Notes: generated by a model not told the origin, from the letters alone. 64,000 nucleotides of DNA from Micromonospora sp. MA102 (GCF_025460765.1 NZ_JAMWEG010000003.1:186001-250000), one strand, 5' to 3'. Counted from the first letter of the stretch, positions 9,866-20,253 are shown. Numbers and translations: made by a program.

Positions 9866-11005
9866 TCACGGCCGCCAGCCGCGGGCCACGAGGACGGCGC
9901 GGATCTCGCGGACCAGGACCGGGAAGTTCCGGTGCAGGCGGCGGCCGGTCACGGGCAGCACCAGCCAGCCGGCCGCGACGAGCTGCTGGAGCCGGTCCCG
10001 GTGCGGCTGATCCGGGTCGACGCGCCACCGGCCGTCGTGCTCGACGGCGACGCGGAACTCCGGCCAGGCCAGGTCGGGGTGCAGGACGAGACCCGACGGG
10101 GCCGGCACCGGGTGATGCGCCACCGGGCGGGGCAGGCCGGCCAGCACCAGCCGGACGCGCAGGTGCGACTCGGCCGGGGACCGCGCCCCGGGATCCGCCA
10201 GGCCGAACACCCACCGCGCCCGCCGGCCACCCGGCCGCCCGGCGTTCCGGTCCGCGACGTCGGCCAGCTCCACCCGGCGGACCAGACCGATCCGCAGCAA
10301 CGCGTCGACGACGCCGACCGCCCGCACCGGGTCGGACCAGACCGCGGTCTCCCAGGCGCAGGCGGCCGGCTCGGTGCGCGGCAGCCGGACCGGTCCGCTC
10401 GGCTCGCCGCCCGTCGGCCCGACCGCACCGGCCACCGCTGCCGGAACCGTCTCCGTCGGCACGACAGCAGCGCCGTCCGCACCGGGAGAGGCGCCCGGCG
10501 CACCGCCGGCAGGGGTGGTCTCCGCCGGACCGCGGACGGGGCCGTGCCGGGCGGAGGTGGTTTCCGCCGGACCGCCGGCGGGGCCGTGCCGGGAGGGGGT
10601 GGTCGGGGCGGAGCGGGCCAGGCTGCCGGACGCGACGAGGAGACCGACGCGTTCGGGCGCCGACGGGGCCTGGTGCACCCGGATGCCGGGCTGCGCCTCG
10701 GCCCGCGCCGTCGCCGGCAGCAGGACGTGTACGTCGTCCCGCGGGCCGGCGGCGTGCGCGACCCCGTGCAGGTACGCCGCCGAGGGCCCGGCGAGCAGCG
10801 TCCCCGGCGGCAGGCGGAGCAGCGCGGCGCGGCAGGCCAGCGCGTGGTCGTGATCGAGGCGGGCATCGGCGTAGACGTCCTGCCGGAGCCGGACCCAGGA
10901 GGCGCCCCGGAGCTGGTGCCGGGTCAGCAGCTCGCGCCGGACCGCGTCCGAGCCGCGGAAGACCTGCCAGGCCAGCTCGGGCGGTCGAAGGGGTTGAGGT
11001 GGCAT
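9866..11005 (-). CDS. AbiEi-like N-terminal / DUF559-like C-terminal protein
   Basis: A 379-residue protein of the common actinobacterial type with an N-terminal winged-helix-like region (LLTRHQLRGASWVRLRQDVYADARL, as in type IV toxin-antitoxin AbiEi proteins) and a C-terminal DUF559/VSR-like nuclease fold (LHPDLAWPEFRVAVEHDGRWR, then a basic tail). The E-x-D-G-x-x-H catalytic pattern is only partly visible (VEHDGRW), so nuclease activity is uncertain. The two halves are joined by a low-complexity Pro/Ala/Gly/Thr linker that carries an in-frame 42-bp duplication. No partner antitoxin or toxin gene is adjacent. ATG 11005 is chosen where homology begins; CAGGCT ends 7 nt upstream, a poor match to a leaderless -10. 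Confidence 0.7.
   Translation of the reverse strand: MPPQPLRPPELAWQVFRGSDAVRRELLTRHQLRGASWVRLRQDVYADARLDHDHALACRAALLRLPPGTLLAGPSAAYLHGVAHAAGPRDDVHVLLPATARAEAQPGIRVHQAPSAPERVGLLVASGSLARSAPTTPSRHGPAGGPAETTSARHGPVRGPAETTPAGGAPGASPGADGAAVVPTETVPAAVAGAVGPTGGEPSGPVRLPRTEPAACAWETAVWSDPVRAVGVVDALLRIGLVRRVELADVADRNAGRPGGRRARWVFGLADPGARSPAESHLRVRLVLAGLPRPVAHHPVPAPSGLVLHPDLAWPEFRVAVEHDGRWRVDPDQPHRDRLQQLVAAGWLVLPVTGRRLHRNFPVLVREIRAVLVARGWRP
10515..10598. repeat. two tandem 42-bp repeats inside the DUF559-type gene
   Basis: Copies 10515-10556 and 10557-10598 are nearly identical, and 42 is a multiple of three. They encode two 14-residue units of the form RHGPxxGPAETTxA in the linker of the minus-strand gene. 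Confidence 0.75.
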
Positions 11006-11046
11006 GCCGACCAGCCTGGCGGCGAGAGAGCACCGTCCGGCACCCC

Positions 11047-11090
11047 TGTGGACAACGGCGGCCGTGCGGGACGCGGGGCCCTGTGGACAA
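11047..11090. promoter_or_regulatory. pair of exact actinobacterial DnaA boxes
   Basis: TGTGGACAA occurs at 11047-11055 and 11082-11090. Its complement, TTGTCCACA, is the DnaA box consensus of streptomycetes. Both face the same way, 35 bp apart, in the gap between the DUF559-type gene and the IclR gene. No dnaA/dnaN or oriC-like array lies nearby, so these are candidates for DnaA regulation or titration rather than an origin. Confidence 0.55.
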
Positions 11091-11161
11091 CGACCACCGC
11101 GCCCGGCCGATGTGCTAGCGGCCACACGCCACATCGCCACCGGCTGGGCCGGCAGAGCCGG

Positions 11162-11809
11162 TCAGGACAGCGCGGCGGCGATCGACTCGGCGGCGGCGGC
11201 AACCTGGGTGCCGACCTCGGTGACGTCGAGCGGGGTCAGCGAGACCACCCCGACGCTCGCCTCCAGACCCGGCACACCGAGCACCGGCGCGGCCACCCCG
11301 TACGCCCCGGACTGGAGTTCGCCGCTGGTGCTCACCGGGGCGGCGGCACCCGCGCGCCCGGCCAGGATGGCCCGCCCGGCCGCGCCCCGCTCCAGCGGGT
11401 GCCGCGATCCGGTCCGGTACGCCACGTGGAACGAGGTCCAGGTCGGCTCGACCACCGCGAGGGCGACCCCCTCGCCGCCCTCGACCACGGTCAGGTGGGC
11501 GGTCGCCCCGGCCTGCTCGGCGAGCCGGCGTAACGCGGGCAGCGCCCCCTCGGCGAGCAGCGGCTGGGCCCGCCGGGCCAGGTGCAGCACGCCGGCGCCC
11601 AGCCGGAGCCGGCCCTCGCCGTCGCGGCGCAGCATGCCGTGGTCGGTCAGCGCGCCGACCAGCCGGTAGACGGCCGCCCGACCGATGCCCAGCCGGTTCG
11701 CCGCCTCGGTGACGGTCAGTCCGCCCGGCGCGTCGGCGACCAGGTGCAGCAGCCGCAGCCCCCGGTCCAGGGTCTGCGCCGTCTCTCCCGCACGTGCCGC
11801 CGTGTCCAC
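11162..11809 (-). CDS. IclR-family transcriptional regulator
   Basis: A 215-residue regulator. The N-terminal winged helix (TLDRGLRLLHLVADAPGGLTV, then EAANRLGIGRAAVYRLVGAL) is followed by a shortened IclR effector domain that still has GVALAVVE and LERGAAGRAILAG. The usual length is ~250, so the effector domain is reduced. Effector unknown. The GTG start at 11809 lies 7 nt behind TACGCT (minus strand 11822-11817), a leaderless arrangement. Divergent from cysS, with both -10 boxes within 50 bp of each other. Confidence 0.88.
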   Translation of the reverse strand: MDTAARAGETAQTLDRGLRLLHLVADAPGGLTVTEAANRLGIGRAAVYRLVGALTDHGMLRRDGEGRLRLGAGVLHLARRAQPLLAEGALPALRRLAEQAGATAHLTVVEGGEGVALAVVEPTWTSFHVAYRTGSRHPLERGAAGRAILAGRAGAAAPVSTSGELQSGAYGVAAPVLGVPGLEASVGVVSLTPLDVTEVGTQVAAAAESIAAALS

Positions 11810-11816
11810 AGCACGC

Positions 11817-11822
11817 AGCGTA
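11817..11822 (-). promoter_or_regulatory. -10 box TACGCT of the iclR-type gene
   Basis: Reads TACGCT on the minus strand and is separated from the GTG at 11809 by 7 nt with no ribosome binding site, so a leaderless transcript is likely. Confidence 0.5.
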
Positions 11823-11860
11823 CGACCCAGCTCCGGCCTACCCCGAAATCCGCGGACGGC

Positions 11861-11866
11861 TACCCT
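11861..11866 (+). promoter_or_regulatory. -10 box TACCCT of cysS
   Basis: TACCCT is followed by 6 nt and then the GTG start of cysS. There is no Shine-Dalgarno, consistent with leaderless initiation. Confidence 0.5.
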
Positions 11867-11872
11867 TGTGAG

Positions 11873-13287
<1,415 letters not shown>

Positions 13288-13288
<1 letters not shown>

Positions 13289-14406
13289 TGGCCGGCAACT
13301 CGCAGCGCCGTGGCCGGCGACTGACGCCGAAGGCGGGCGCCTCGAAGGGCTCCGGCGGCAAGAACAAGGACTCCCTCGCCGGCCGGGGCCGCACCCTCCC
13401 CGCCGACGAGCGGCCCTGGCACAAGGCCTACTCGGGCACCGAGAAGCTGCCCCAGCGCACCGCCTGGAAGCAGGACAAGGAGCGCCGCGCGGCGGCCGAG
13501 GAGGGGCGCGCCCCCAAGATCGGCCAGCCGGGCAGCAAGGACACCACCTGGGGCAAGGGTGGGGGCCGGGGCGTCCCCGCCGCGAAGGGCCGTGGCGGCA
13601 AGCCCGCCGGCCGGTCCGGGCCGCGGGTCGCCCCCGGCCGTAAGTCGAACCCGGTCAAGGACAGCCCGGAGCTGCTGGTCGGGCGGAACCCGGTGCTGGA
13701 GTCGCTGCGCGCCCAGGTGCCGGCGACCGCGCTCTACACGGCCCAGGGCATCGACATCGACGACCGGGTCAACGAGATCATCCGCACCGCCGCCGACCGG
13801 GGCATCGCGATCCTCGAGATCAGCCGGGCCGAGCTGGACCGGATGACCGGCGGCGTGCTGCACCAGGGCGTCGGCCTCCAGGTGCCGCCGTTCGCCTACG
13901 AGCCGTTCGAGGACCTCATGGCGGCGGCGCTGGAGCAGGCCGCCCCGCTGCTGGTCGCGCTCGACGGGGTCACCGACCCGCGCAACCTCGGCGCGGTCAT
14001 CCGGTCGGCCGCCGCGTTCGGCGCGCAGGGCGTCTTCGTACCCGAGCGGCGGGCCGCCGGGATCACGGCGACCGCCTGGCGGACCAGCGCAGGCGCGGCC
14101 GCGCGGGTGCCGGTCGCCCAGGTCACCAACCTGACCCGCTCGCTGAAGGCGTGCAAGGACGCCGGCTTCATCGTGGTCGGCCTGGACGCCGACGGGCAGA
14201 CCGACCTCTACGACCTGGAGGCCGCGGTCGGCCCGCTGGTCGTGGTGGTCGGCTCGGAGGGGCGCGGGATGTCCCGGCTGGTCGGGGAGACCTGCGACCT
14301 GACCGTCAGCATCCCGATGGTCTCCGACGTCGAGTCGCTCAACGCCAGCGTCGCCGCCGCGGTCACCCTCGCCGAGGTCGCCCGCCGCCGCGCCGTCGAG
14401 GCGTAA
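13288..14406 (+). CDS. rlmB: 23S rRNA (guanosine-2251-2'-O) methyltransferase
   Basis: SPOUT-class methyltransferase that ribose-methylates 23S rRNA. The first ~125 residues are a long basic Gly/Lys/Arg-rich extension typical of actinobacterial RlmB. The substrate-binding domain ([14 protein letters not shown]) starts near residue 130, and the SpoU catalytic domain follows with [34 protein letters not shown] and [18 protein letters not shown]. These are motifs 1-3, including the trefoil knot. Coupled to cysS by a 1-nt overlap, a pairing conserved in actinomycetes. A strong terminator follows. Confidence 0.95.
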
Positions 14407-14417
14407 CAGGGGCACGA

Positions 14418-14453
14418 AAAAGGGGCGGTCCGCCGTGGCGGGCCGCCCCTTTT
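14418..14453. terminator. bidirectional terminator between rlmB and msiK
   Basis: AAAAGGGGCGGTCCGCC (14418-14434) pairs with the segment ending CCGCCCCTTTT at 14453. The stem is ~16 bp with one G-T wobble. T4 on one strand and A4 (T4 on the other) make it work for both convergent genes. Confidence 0.85.
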
Positions 14454-14463
14454 CTCGCGTACG

Positions 14464-15555
<1,092 letters not shown>

Positions 15556-15690
15556 GGTGGAGCGCTTCCTTTCACCGGCAGGAACGTGCCGGACGATCCG
15601 AGTGAAGGAGCGACCGGCACCCGAGGTGCCGGCCAGACGGGCGGTCGACCGGGCAGCCGAAGCCAACCGGAGTGTCGTCCGTGTCACTGC

Positions 15691-15719
15691 ACCGTAAACG
15701 GGTTTCGCGAGCCTGCCAA
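15691..15719 (-). promoter_or_regulatory. promoter of msiK (TTGGCA-N17-TACGGT)
   Basis: On the minus strand TTGGCA (15719-15714) and TACGGT (15696-15691) are separated by exactly 17 bp, a good housekeeping-sigma promoter ~130 bp upstream of msiK. The rest of the 365-bp gap up to the tRNA shows only a short tandem repeat of CATAACG at about 15747-15760. Confidence 0.55.
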
Positions 15720-15920
15720 GACGGGGTGCGGTCGATGGGATCGAGGGCATAACGCATAACGGTCACCAGGGCACGGGCAGGCATCAATCTCCACGGTGCG
15801 GAGGCCCCATGGGCGTCGATCCGGTGGTGTCTAGGTCGGGAAATTGACGTTTTCCGTGCTCGGGAGGCCTGCTGAACGGGATTATCGGCCCTCAGTCGCT
15901 ATGCTGACCCCGGACCACAC

Positions 15921-15997
15921 GCCCCTGTAGCTCAGCTGGCCAGAGCACTCGCCTTGTAAGCGAGATGTCGCCGGTTCGATCCCGGCCGGGGGCTCCA
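15921..15997 (+). tRNA. tRNA-Thr (anticodon TGT)
   Basis: A 77-nt cloverleaf with encoded CCA. The acceptor GCCCCTG pairs with CGGGGGC (one G-T). The anticodon stem CTCGC/GCGAG encloses loop CTTGTAA, giving anticodon TGT (threonine, ACA/ACG codons). The T arm is CCGGTTCGATCCCGG. A -10-like TATGCT lies at 15900-15905. The gene stands alone. A short minus-strand ORF over it is a translation of the tRNA and not a protein. Confidence 0.97.
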
Positions 15998-16011
15998 ATA
16001 TCACCAGGCAC

Positions 16012-16034
16012 TTCGCGGCGGCAGCCGCCGCGAA
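16012..16034 (+). terminator. hairpin terminator of tRNA-Thr
   Basis: Perfect 10-bp stem: TTCGCGGCGG (16012-16021), CAG loop, CCGCCGCGAA (16025-16034), 14 nt after the CCA end. Confidence 0.75.
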
Positions 16035-16113
16035 ACGGCCGGTTGACAGCAACGCTGACAGCAGCGGGGGTCACGACAGCCGCCCGTGACGGACTGATGC
16101 CGGACGTTGGGTG

Positions 16114-16680
16114 TCAGGAGTGGGAGGGCGAGGGCAGCAGGCGCATGATGCGGTCGTCGGCCGCGTTCTTCATTGCCGGGTCGATTGCGGCGTTGAATGC
16201 AGCCTCCTGTAGGGGTTTCGGAAAGATCCGCCGGATGCTGTCCCCGTACACCCCTTCTCCCTCTTCCGGCTCCTGATGGGTGACCGGCGGTCCCAAGTGC
16301 AGGGCGATCGGCATCGACACGCCGCTGAGCGAGCCGAGGTCGATACCAGGTCCCTTCCCGATGTCGGCCTTGGGGAGGTACTGGCAGAACACCAGCGTGT
16401 AGATGGTGCGGACCTCGTCGACGGTGTCAGCCGAGTCCGGCGCCACACCGAACACCGAGGCGGCGCAGACCGGCCGCGCATCGGGGTCGTATCCCCCGTC
16501 GAAGGTCGAGTCGTGCTCGATTATGTCCACCACGCGCGCTGCCAGCTGCTCCCGGAACGGCTCGGGCAGCTTCGGCGGGTCGGGCGCCGACAGCCACCGC
16601 AGCACGAAGACGCCGGACGCCACCAGGACCAGAGGGACGAGCGCCGCCAGCGCCCACCGTCGGGCCCGCTGTCCATCCAC
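16114..16680 (-). CDS. unknown protein with one N-terminal membrane anchor
   Basis: A 188-residue protein not recognised. Residues ~8-30 (LAALVPLVLVASGVFVLRWL after a basic start) form one transmembrane segment, and the rest is a soluble, acidic domain, probably outside the membrane. Start choice: the GTG at 16680 follows TAGTGT (minus 16693-16688) by 7 nt, a leaderless promoter. An ATG at 16740 would put that promoter inside the gene and add 20 unconvincing residues. Codon use is a little less GC-biased than its neighbours. Possible lipoprotein-like or anchored sensor; function unknown. Confidence 0.6.
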   Translation of the reverse strand: MDGQRARRWALAALVPLVLVASGVFVLRWLSAPDPPKLPEPFREQLAARVVDIIEHDSTFDGGYDPDARPVCAASVFGVAPDSADTVDEVRTIYTLVFCQYLPKADIGKGPGIDLGSLSGVSMPIALHLGPPVTHQEPEEGEGVYGDSIRRIFPKPLQEAAFNAAIDPAMKNAADDRIMRLLPSPSHS

Positions 16681-16687
16681 GGGCGTG

Positions 16688-16693
16688 ACACTA
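16688..16693 (-). promoter_or_regulatory. -10 box TAGTGT of the anchored unknown protein
   Basis: TAGTGT on the minus strand, 7 nt before the GTG at 16680, with no ribosome binding site. Confidence 0.45.
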
Positions 16694-16772
16694 AACCACG
16701 ACGGAACCTCGGGAGCCCCGCTGGGTCGCCTACAGGCCACCGGCTGCGCTGCCGGCGGTCGCGGGGTTGCGG

Positions 16773-17297
16773 TCAGGGCGCCTCCGGCGGGGGCGCTCCG
16801 GCTCGAAGGCGGCGGCGAATGTTCCGGGCGATGGCGGCCTGGGTGTCGTCGTCGACCTTCAGGACGCCGTTCTGCGCCATCACCGCCTGGAACTGCTGCT
16901 GCTCGTACGGCACCCCGGGGGGCAGCGGTGCCAGGTGCCAGTGCAGGTGGGCGTTGCCCTGCTGGCTGCCGAGGCTCATCGAGTACATCCGCTCGGTCGG
17001 CAGCGTCGCCGCGATGGCACGCGCGACCCGGTGCACGGTGCCCTGGAAGCGGAGGAACTCGGGCTGCTCCATGTCGTGCACCCAGCTCTCCAGGTGGCGC
17101 TTCGGCGCGACGAGGCAGTAGCCCAGCAGCGTCGGGTAGCGGCCGAGGAAGGCGATGGTCTCGTCGTTCTCGTGGACGACGTGGTGCCGGTAGTCAGGAT
17201 CGCCGGCGAGGAACGCGCAGACGAAGCACGGCCCTTCGCTCACCCGACGCGCGTACCGCGCGAAGTCGAACGTGGTCTTCCGGGGTTGGTTCGCCAT
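16773..17297 (-). CDS. HIT-family hydrolase
   Basis: Histidine-triad nucleotide hydrolase/transferase of 174 residues. The catalytic triad motif is NAHLHWHLAP (H-x-H-x-H), near residue 118. The N-terminal CFVCAFLAGDPDY pairs two Cys as in zinc-binding HIT proteins, and HENDETIAFLGRYPTLLGYCLVAPKRH is the usual core strand. The substrate is probably a nucleoside phosphoramidate or dinucleotide, but the exact one cannot be told. ATG 17297 sits 6 nt behind TAGCCT (minus 17309-17304), a leaderless arrangement. Upstream is the tetR-type gene on the same strand, separated by ~40 bp. Confidence 0.9.
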   Translation of the reverse strand: MANQPRKTTFDFARYARRVSEGPCFVCAFLAGDPDYRHHVVHENDETIAFLGRYPTLLGYCLVAPKRHLESWVHDMEQPEFLRFQGTVHRVARAIAATLPTERMYSMSLGSQQGNAHLHWHLAPLPPGVPYEQQQFQAVMAQNGVLKVDDDTQAAIARNIRRRLRAGAPPPEAP

Positions 17298-17303
17298 GCG
17301 AGG

Positions 17304-17309
17304 AGGCTA
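17304..17309 (-). promoter_or_regulatory. -10 box TAGCCT of the HIT gene
   Basis: TAGCCT on the minus strand ends 6 nt before ATG 17297. Confidence 0.5.
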
Positions 17310-17336
17310 GGTCGGCCGACGCAGCCGCGGCGCGGG

Positions 17337-17978
17337 TCAGCCGGCCTCCGGTGAGTCGTCGAGCGGAAGGCGGCGGGGCGGTTGCTCCGGCAGTGTGCGG
17401 GGGTTCGGCACGTGCAACCCGTCGAGGGCCAGTTCGAGGTAGCGGCGCCAGGCCTGCGGCTGTGCGGCGAGCAGGGGTGCCGCCGTCTGGTGGATGCCGC
17501 CGAGCAGCAGCACGATGTCCGTCCCCGTGACGTCGTCGCGCACGGCGCCGTGCTCCCGCGCCCGAGCGGTGAGCGCCTCGGCGACCTCGCAGAGCTGGTT
17601 GATCGCCTGGCGTACCTCGGGATGTTGCAGTGACGGGCGCCCGACGACCTCGCAGAACGCGCGGTCGGCGGCGAGCGCCTCGACGCCGCTGGTCATGAAC
17701 TCCCGGAGCGCCAGCGCCGGGTCGTCGGCCTGGAGTAGTCGGTCGGCGGTGCCGGTGAGCCGGTCGAGCAGTTGGAGCATGATCGCCGCGAGCAGGTCGT
17801 CCTTCGAGGCGAAGTGCCGGAACACCGTGCCCTTGGCGAGGCCGGCGCGCTGGGCGATCTCGCCCATCGACACCTCCACCCCGCGCTCGGCGAAGGCCTC
17901 GGTCGCGGCCCCGAGCAGGAGTCGCCGGTTGCGCACCAGGTCCGCTCGCTGGCCCGCGGCGGCGGTCGTCTCGGTCAT
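17337..17978 (-). CDS. TetR-family repressor
   Basis: A 213-residue regulator. The N-terminal HTH is clear (LLLGAATEAFAERGVEVSMGE followed by IAQRAGLAKGTVFRHFASKDDLL), and the C-terminal ligand domain resembles the TetR_C class found with SDR targets. ATG 17978 is chosen because AGGGAGG lies 7-8 nt upstream; the longer frame has no such site. The gene is divergent from an SDR gene, and two palindromic operators lie in the 136-bp gap. One covers its own -35, so it probably represses itself and the SDR gene until a small ligand binds. Confidence 0.9.
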   Translation of the reverse strand: MTETTAAAGQRADLVRNRRLLLGAATEAFAERGVEVSMGEIAQRAGLAKGTVFRHFASKDDLLAAIMLQLLDRLTGTADRLLQADDPALALREFMTSGVEALAADRAFCEVVGRPSLQHPEVRQAINQLCEVAEALTARAREHGAVRDDVTGTDIVLLLGGIHQTAAPLLAAQPQAWRRYLELALDGLHVPNPRTLPEQPPRRLPLDDSPEAG

Positions 17979-18013
17979 GCGCGCCTCCCTCCCTGTGGAG
18001 CCTATCACCAACA

Positions 18014-18062
18014 TGACCGGGCGGTCAGGTTAGCTGCTACGGTGAACCTGACCGACCGGTCA
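18014..18062. promoter_or_regulatory. paired TetR-type operators and divergent promoters
   Basis: TGACCGGGCGGTCA (18014-18027) and TGACCGACCGGTCA (18049-18062) are each near-palindromes, and they sit in a 19-bp inverted repeat (18013-18031 and 18045-18063) with one mismatch. For the SDR gene, TGACCG (18014-18019) and TACGGT (18038-18043) are spaced 18 bp. For tetR, TGACCG (18027-18022) and TAGGCT (18004-17999) are spaced 17 bp. Operator 1 thus carries both -35 boxes, and operator 2 overlaps the SDR transcription start. Confidence 0.75.
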
Positions 18063-18114
18063 TCTTTGGGTCCGCCCGGCCGTGGGCCGCGGACCGCAAC
18101 CTGGGGAGGAACAC

Positions 18115-18852
18115 ATGGACAAGCCGCTGGAAGGAAAGGTCGTCCTGGTCACGGGCGCTTCGTCGGGCATCGGTAGGGCCACGGCGCTCGCACTGTCGGG
18201 CGCGGGCGCACAGGTCGCCGTCGGCGCCCGGCGGGCCGACCGGCTGCGAGCCCTCACCGGGGACGCGCCCGGCGAGATGCTGGCGCTCGACCTGGACGTC
18301 ACCGACCCGGAGTCGGTGCGGGGCGCGGTCGCGGCGACGGTGGCGCGCTTCGGAACCCTCGACGTGCTGGTGAACAACGCCGGCGTCATGCTCAACGGTC
18401 CGATCCTCGGGGCGGACACCGCGGAGTGGACACGGATGGTCGAGACCAACCTGCTGGGCTCGATGTACGCGGTCCACGCCGCCCTGCCGCACCTGCTCTC
18501 GGCGAGGGGCGCGGTGGTGCAGATCTCCTCGACCTCGGGCCGCACGGCATCGGCAGCGAGCGGCGTCTACGCGGCCACCAAGTTCGGCGTCACCGCCTTC
18601 GCCGAGGCGCTGCGGCAGGAGGTCACCGCGCAGGGGGTGCGCGTCGTCGTCATCGAGCCCGGATTCGTCGCGACCGAACTGACCAGCCACCTCACCGACC
18701 CGACCATGCGGGCCGTGGCGCGGGAGATGGCGGACTCCATGCGGACCCTGCGGGCCGAGGACGTCGCCGCCGCGGTCCGGTACGCGCTCACCCAGCCGGA
18801 GCACGTCGCCGTCAACGAGATCCTGATCCGGCCGACCGACCAGACCCGCTGA
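18115..18852 (+). CDS. SDR-family oxidoreductase
   Basis: Classical short-chain dehydrogenase/reductase of 245 residues. Cofactor motif TGASSGIG (~13-20), LVNNAG, catalytic Ser in QISSTSG and YAATK (Tyr-x-x-x-Lys) are all present. GARRADRL after beta-2 favours NADP(H). Substrate unknown. GGGGAGGA 5 nt before ATG 18115 is a strong ribosome binding site. Its control by the divergent TetR protein is strongly suggested by the two operators, so it is likely induced by the compound it detoxifies or reduces. Confidence 0.92.
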   Translation: MDKPLEGKVVLVTGASSGIGRATALALSGAGAQVAVGARRADRLRALTGDAPGEMLALDLDVTDPESVRGAVAATVARFGTLDVLVNNAGVMLNGPILGADTAEWTRMVETNLLGSMYAVHAALPHLLSARGAVVQISSTSGRTASAASGVYAATKFGVTAFAEALRQEVTAQGVRVVVIEPGFVATELTSHLTDPTMRAVAREMADSMRTLRAEDVAAAVRYALTQPEHVAVNEILIRPTDQTR

Positions 18853-18924
18853 GCCGGGCCGCGGCGGACCTGCCCGGGGCGGGGACGTTTCGGTGATCGA
18901 TCCCGCCCACGGTCCCCGCGCTGT

Positions 18925-18930
18925 TAGCGT
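18925..18930 (+). promoter_or_regulatory. -10 box TAGCGT of the TMEM175-like gene
   Basis: TAGCGT is followed by 6 nt and the GTG at 18937, with no ribosome binding site. Confidence 0.5.
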
Positions 18931-18936
18931 GCGGCA

Positions 18937-19623
18937 GTGTCCGCAGGTCCCGAGGAGGCTCAGCCGGGAGGTGCCGCTCGCCTGGCCGACACCGGTCGGC
19001 TGGCGGCGTTCAGCGACGGTGTCTTCGCCATCGTCATCACCCTGCTGGTGCTGGACCTGCGGGTGCCGGAATACCACCAGGGCGAGCTGCTCGCGTCGCT
19101 CCTCAGGGAGGGCCCGTCCTACCTGGCGTTCGCGGTGTCGTTCATCTACATCGGCGTCCTCTGGCTCAACCACCACGCGCTGCTGCGGATGGTCCGCGGC
19201 ACGACCCTCGCCCTCAGCTGGATCAACATCGCCATCCTCTTCGGCGTGGTGATCATCCCGTTTCCGACCGCGGTTCTGGCGTCGGCGCTCGTCGACGGCG
19301 ACACCGACGACCTCCGGGTCGCCGTCGTCATGTACGCGCTCGCGGCGGCGCTGATGTCGGCGCCCTGGTTGGTGTTCTTCGGCTACCTGCGCCGTCACCC
19401 GGCGCTGCGCGCCGGCCACATCGACCAGGCCCACGTTCACGCGCAGGAGGCCCGCCCGATCACCGGCCTTCTTCTCTACGGTCTGGCCGGGCTGCTCGGC
19501 TGGATCGTGAACCCGCTGCTGGGGCTGCTCGGCATCATTGTGATGATCATCTATCACGGTGTCACCAGCGAAGGTCTCCGCCCCGGAGCGCTCCGGCGGG
19601 TCCGGACCGGTCGCCGGGGCTGA
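18937..19623 (+). CDS. TMEM175-family (DUF1211) membrane protein
   Basis: A 228-residue integral membrane protein with six hydrophobic helices. The first carries the family hallmark RLAAFSDGVFAIVITLLVLD (FSDG). Helix 2-3 has the conserved WLNHHALL. Bacterial TMEM175 proteins form tetrameric K+-leak channels, so a potassium channel role in the cytoplasmic membrane is likely by family. The GTG start is leaderless. The gene stands alone between the SDR gene and the convergent NTF2-like gene. Confidence 0.88.
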   Translation: MSAGPEEAQPGGAARLADTGRLAAFSDGVFAIVITLLVLDLRVPEYHQGELLASLLREGPSYLAFAVSFIYIGVLWLNHHALLRMVRGTTLALSWINIAILFGVVIIPFPTAVLASALVDGDTDDLRVAVVMYALAAALMSAPWLVFFGYLRRHPALRAGHIDQAHVHAQEARPITGLLLYGLAGLLGWIVNPLLGLLGIIVMIIYHGVTSEGLRPGALRRVRTGRRG

Positions 19624-19644
19624 CGCCCCGCCGGCCGTCCGGGC

Positions 19645-20109
19645 CTACGGCGTGGAGGCTCGGCGGTCGATCCAGTCGGTGATGAGCCTGCGTTCGGCGA
19701 AGAGCCACCGGCCGTCCTGGCGGACGAAGGTGTCGTGGTACCGGATCGACATGACCATGAGGGTGCGCTGCCCCTCCTCGGTCCAGAGGTGGTGCGCCAG
19801 GCAGTACGTCTCTCCGGTGGCGCGGTCCCCGTCGACGGTCACCGTGCGCTGACCGTTGAAGTGGGTCGTCCGGTCGTAGTTCCGCAGCGCACCGAAGGCG
19901 TCGGCCAGTTCGTCCCGGCCGTTCAGGACCTGCGTCGGCTCGGTCGTGTCCGGCTCGCCGTCGTACACGGCGACGCGGGCGTCGGCGGTGAAGAGCGCGG
20001 CCTGTCCCCGGGCGTCGCGTCGGTCCGCCAGGCGGGCGTAGGCGTCGACCAGTTCGCCGAGTGCCACCCGATCGGCGGCCTGCTCGGGGGAAAGAGTGGG
20101 ATTACCCAT
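19645..20109 (-). CDS. NTF2-like / SnoaL-type protein
   Basis: A 154-residue cone-fold protein of the SnoaL_4 kind (ELVDAYARLADRRDARGQAALF; FAERRLITDW). Such proteins are hydratases, isomerases or ring-hydroxylating dioxygenase-like small subunits; the substrate is unknown. ATG 20109 has GAGGAACC ~7 nt upstream. The 144 bp before it include an AT-richer stretch (around 20150-20166: ATTGACAATGACGATA), unusual for this DNA and likely the promoter or operator region. Confidence 0.8.
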   Translation of the reverse strand: MGNPTLSPEQAADRVALGELVDAYARLADRRDARGQAALFTADARVAVYDGEPDTTEPTQVLNGRDELADAFGALRNYDRTTHFNGQRTVTVDGDRATGETYCLAHHLWTEEGQRTLMVMSIRYHDTFVRQDGRWLFAERRLITDWIDRRASTP

Positions 20110-20253
20110 GGTGGTTCCTCGTGCTTCGCGGGACCGTGATCCCGATCCGTATTGACAATGACGATACTGGTCCAGTTCGGGCCGAACCGGCCAACACGGA
20201 TTACCTGGCACGGCGGCAGTCGCAGCCTGTGGACCGACTGCCGGTGCGGGCAC

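Noticed and set aside
11047..11090. Chromosomal origin of replication
   Set aside because: Only two DnaA boxes and none of the usual neighbours (dnaA, dnaN, recF, gyrB).
15921..16070. Integration site of a mobile element at tRNA-Thr
   Set aside because: No integrase, no repeated 3' tRNA segment and no change in gene style downstream. The GCTGACAGC-type repeats at ~16045-16063 are too short to count.
15892..16074. 60-residue ORF on the minus strand over tRNA-Thr
   Set aside because: It is the antisense translation of the tRNA (the GAPGRDRTGDISL-type string seen over many tRNAs) and not a protein.
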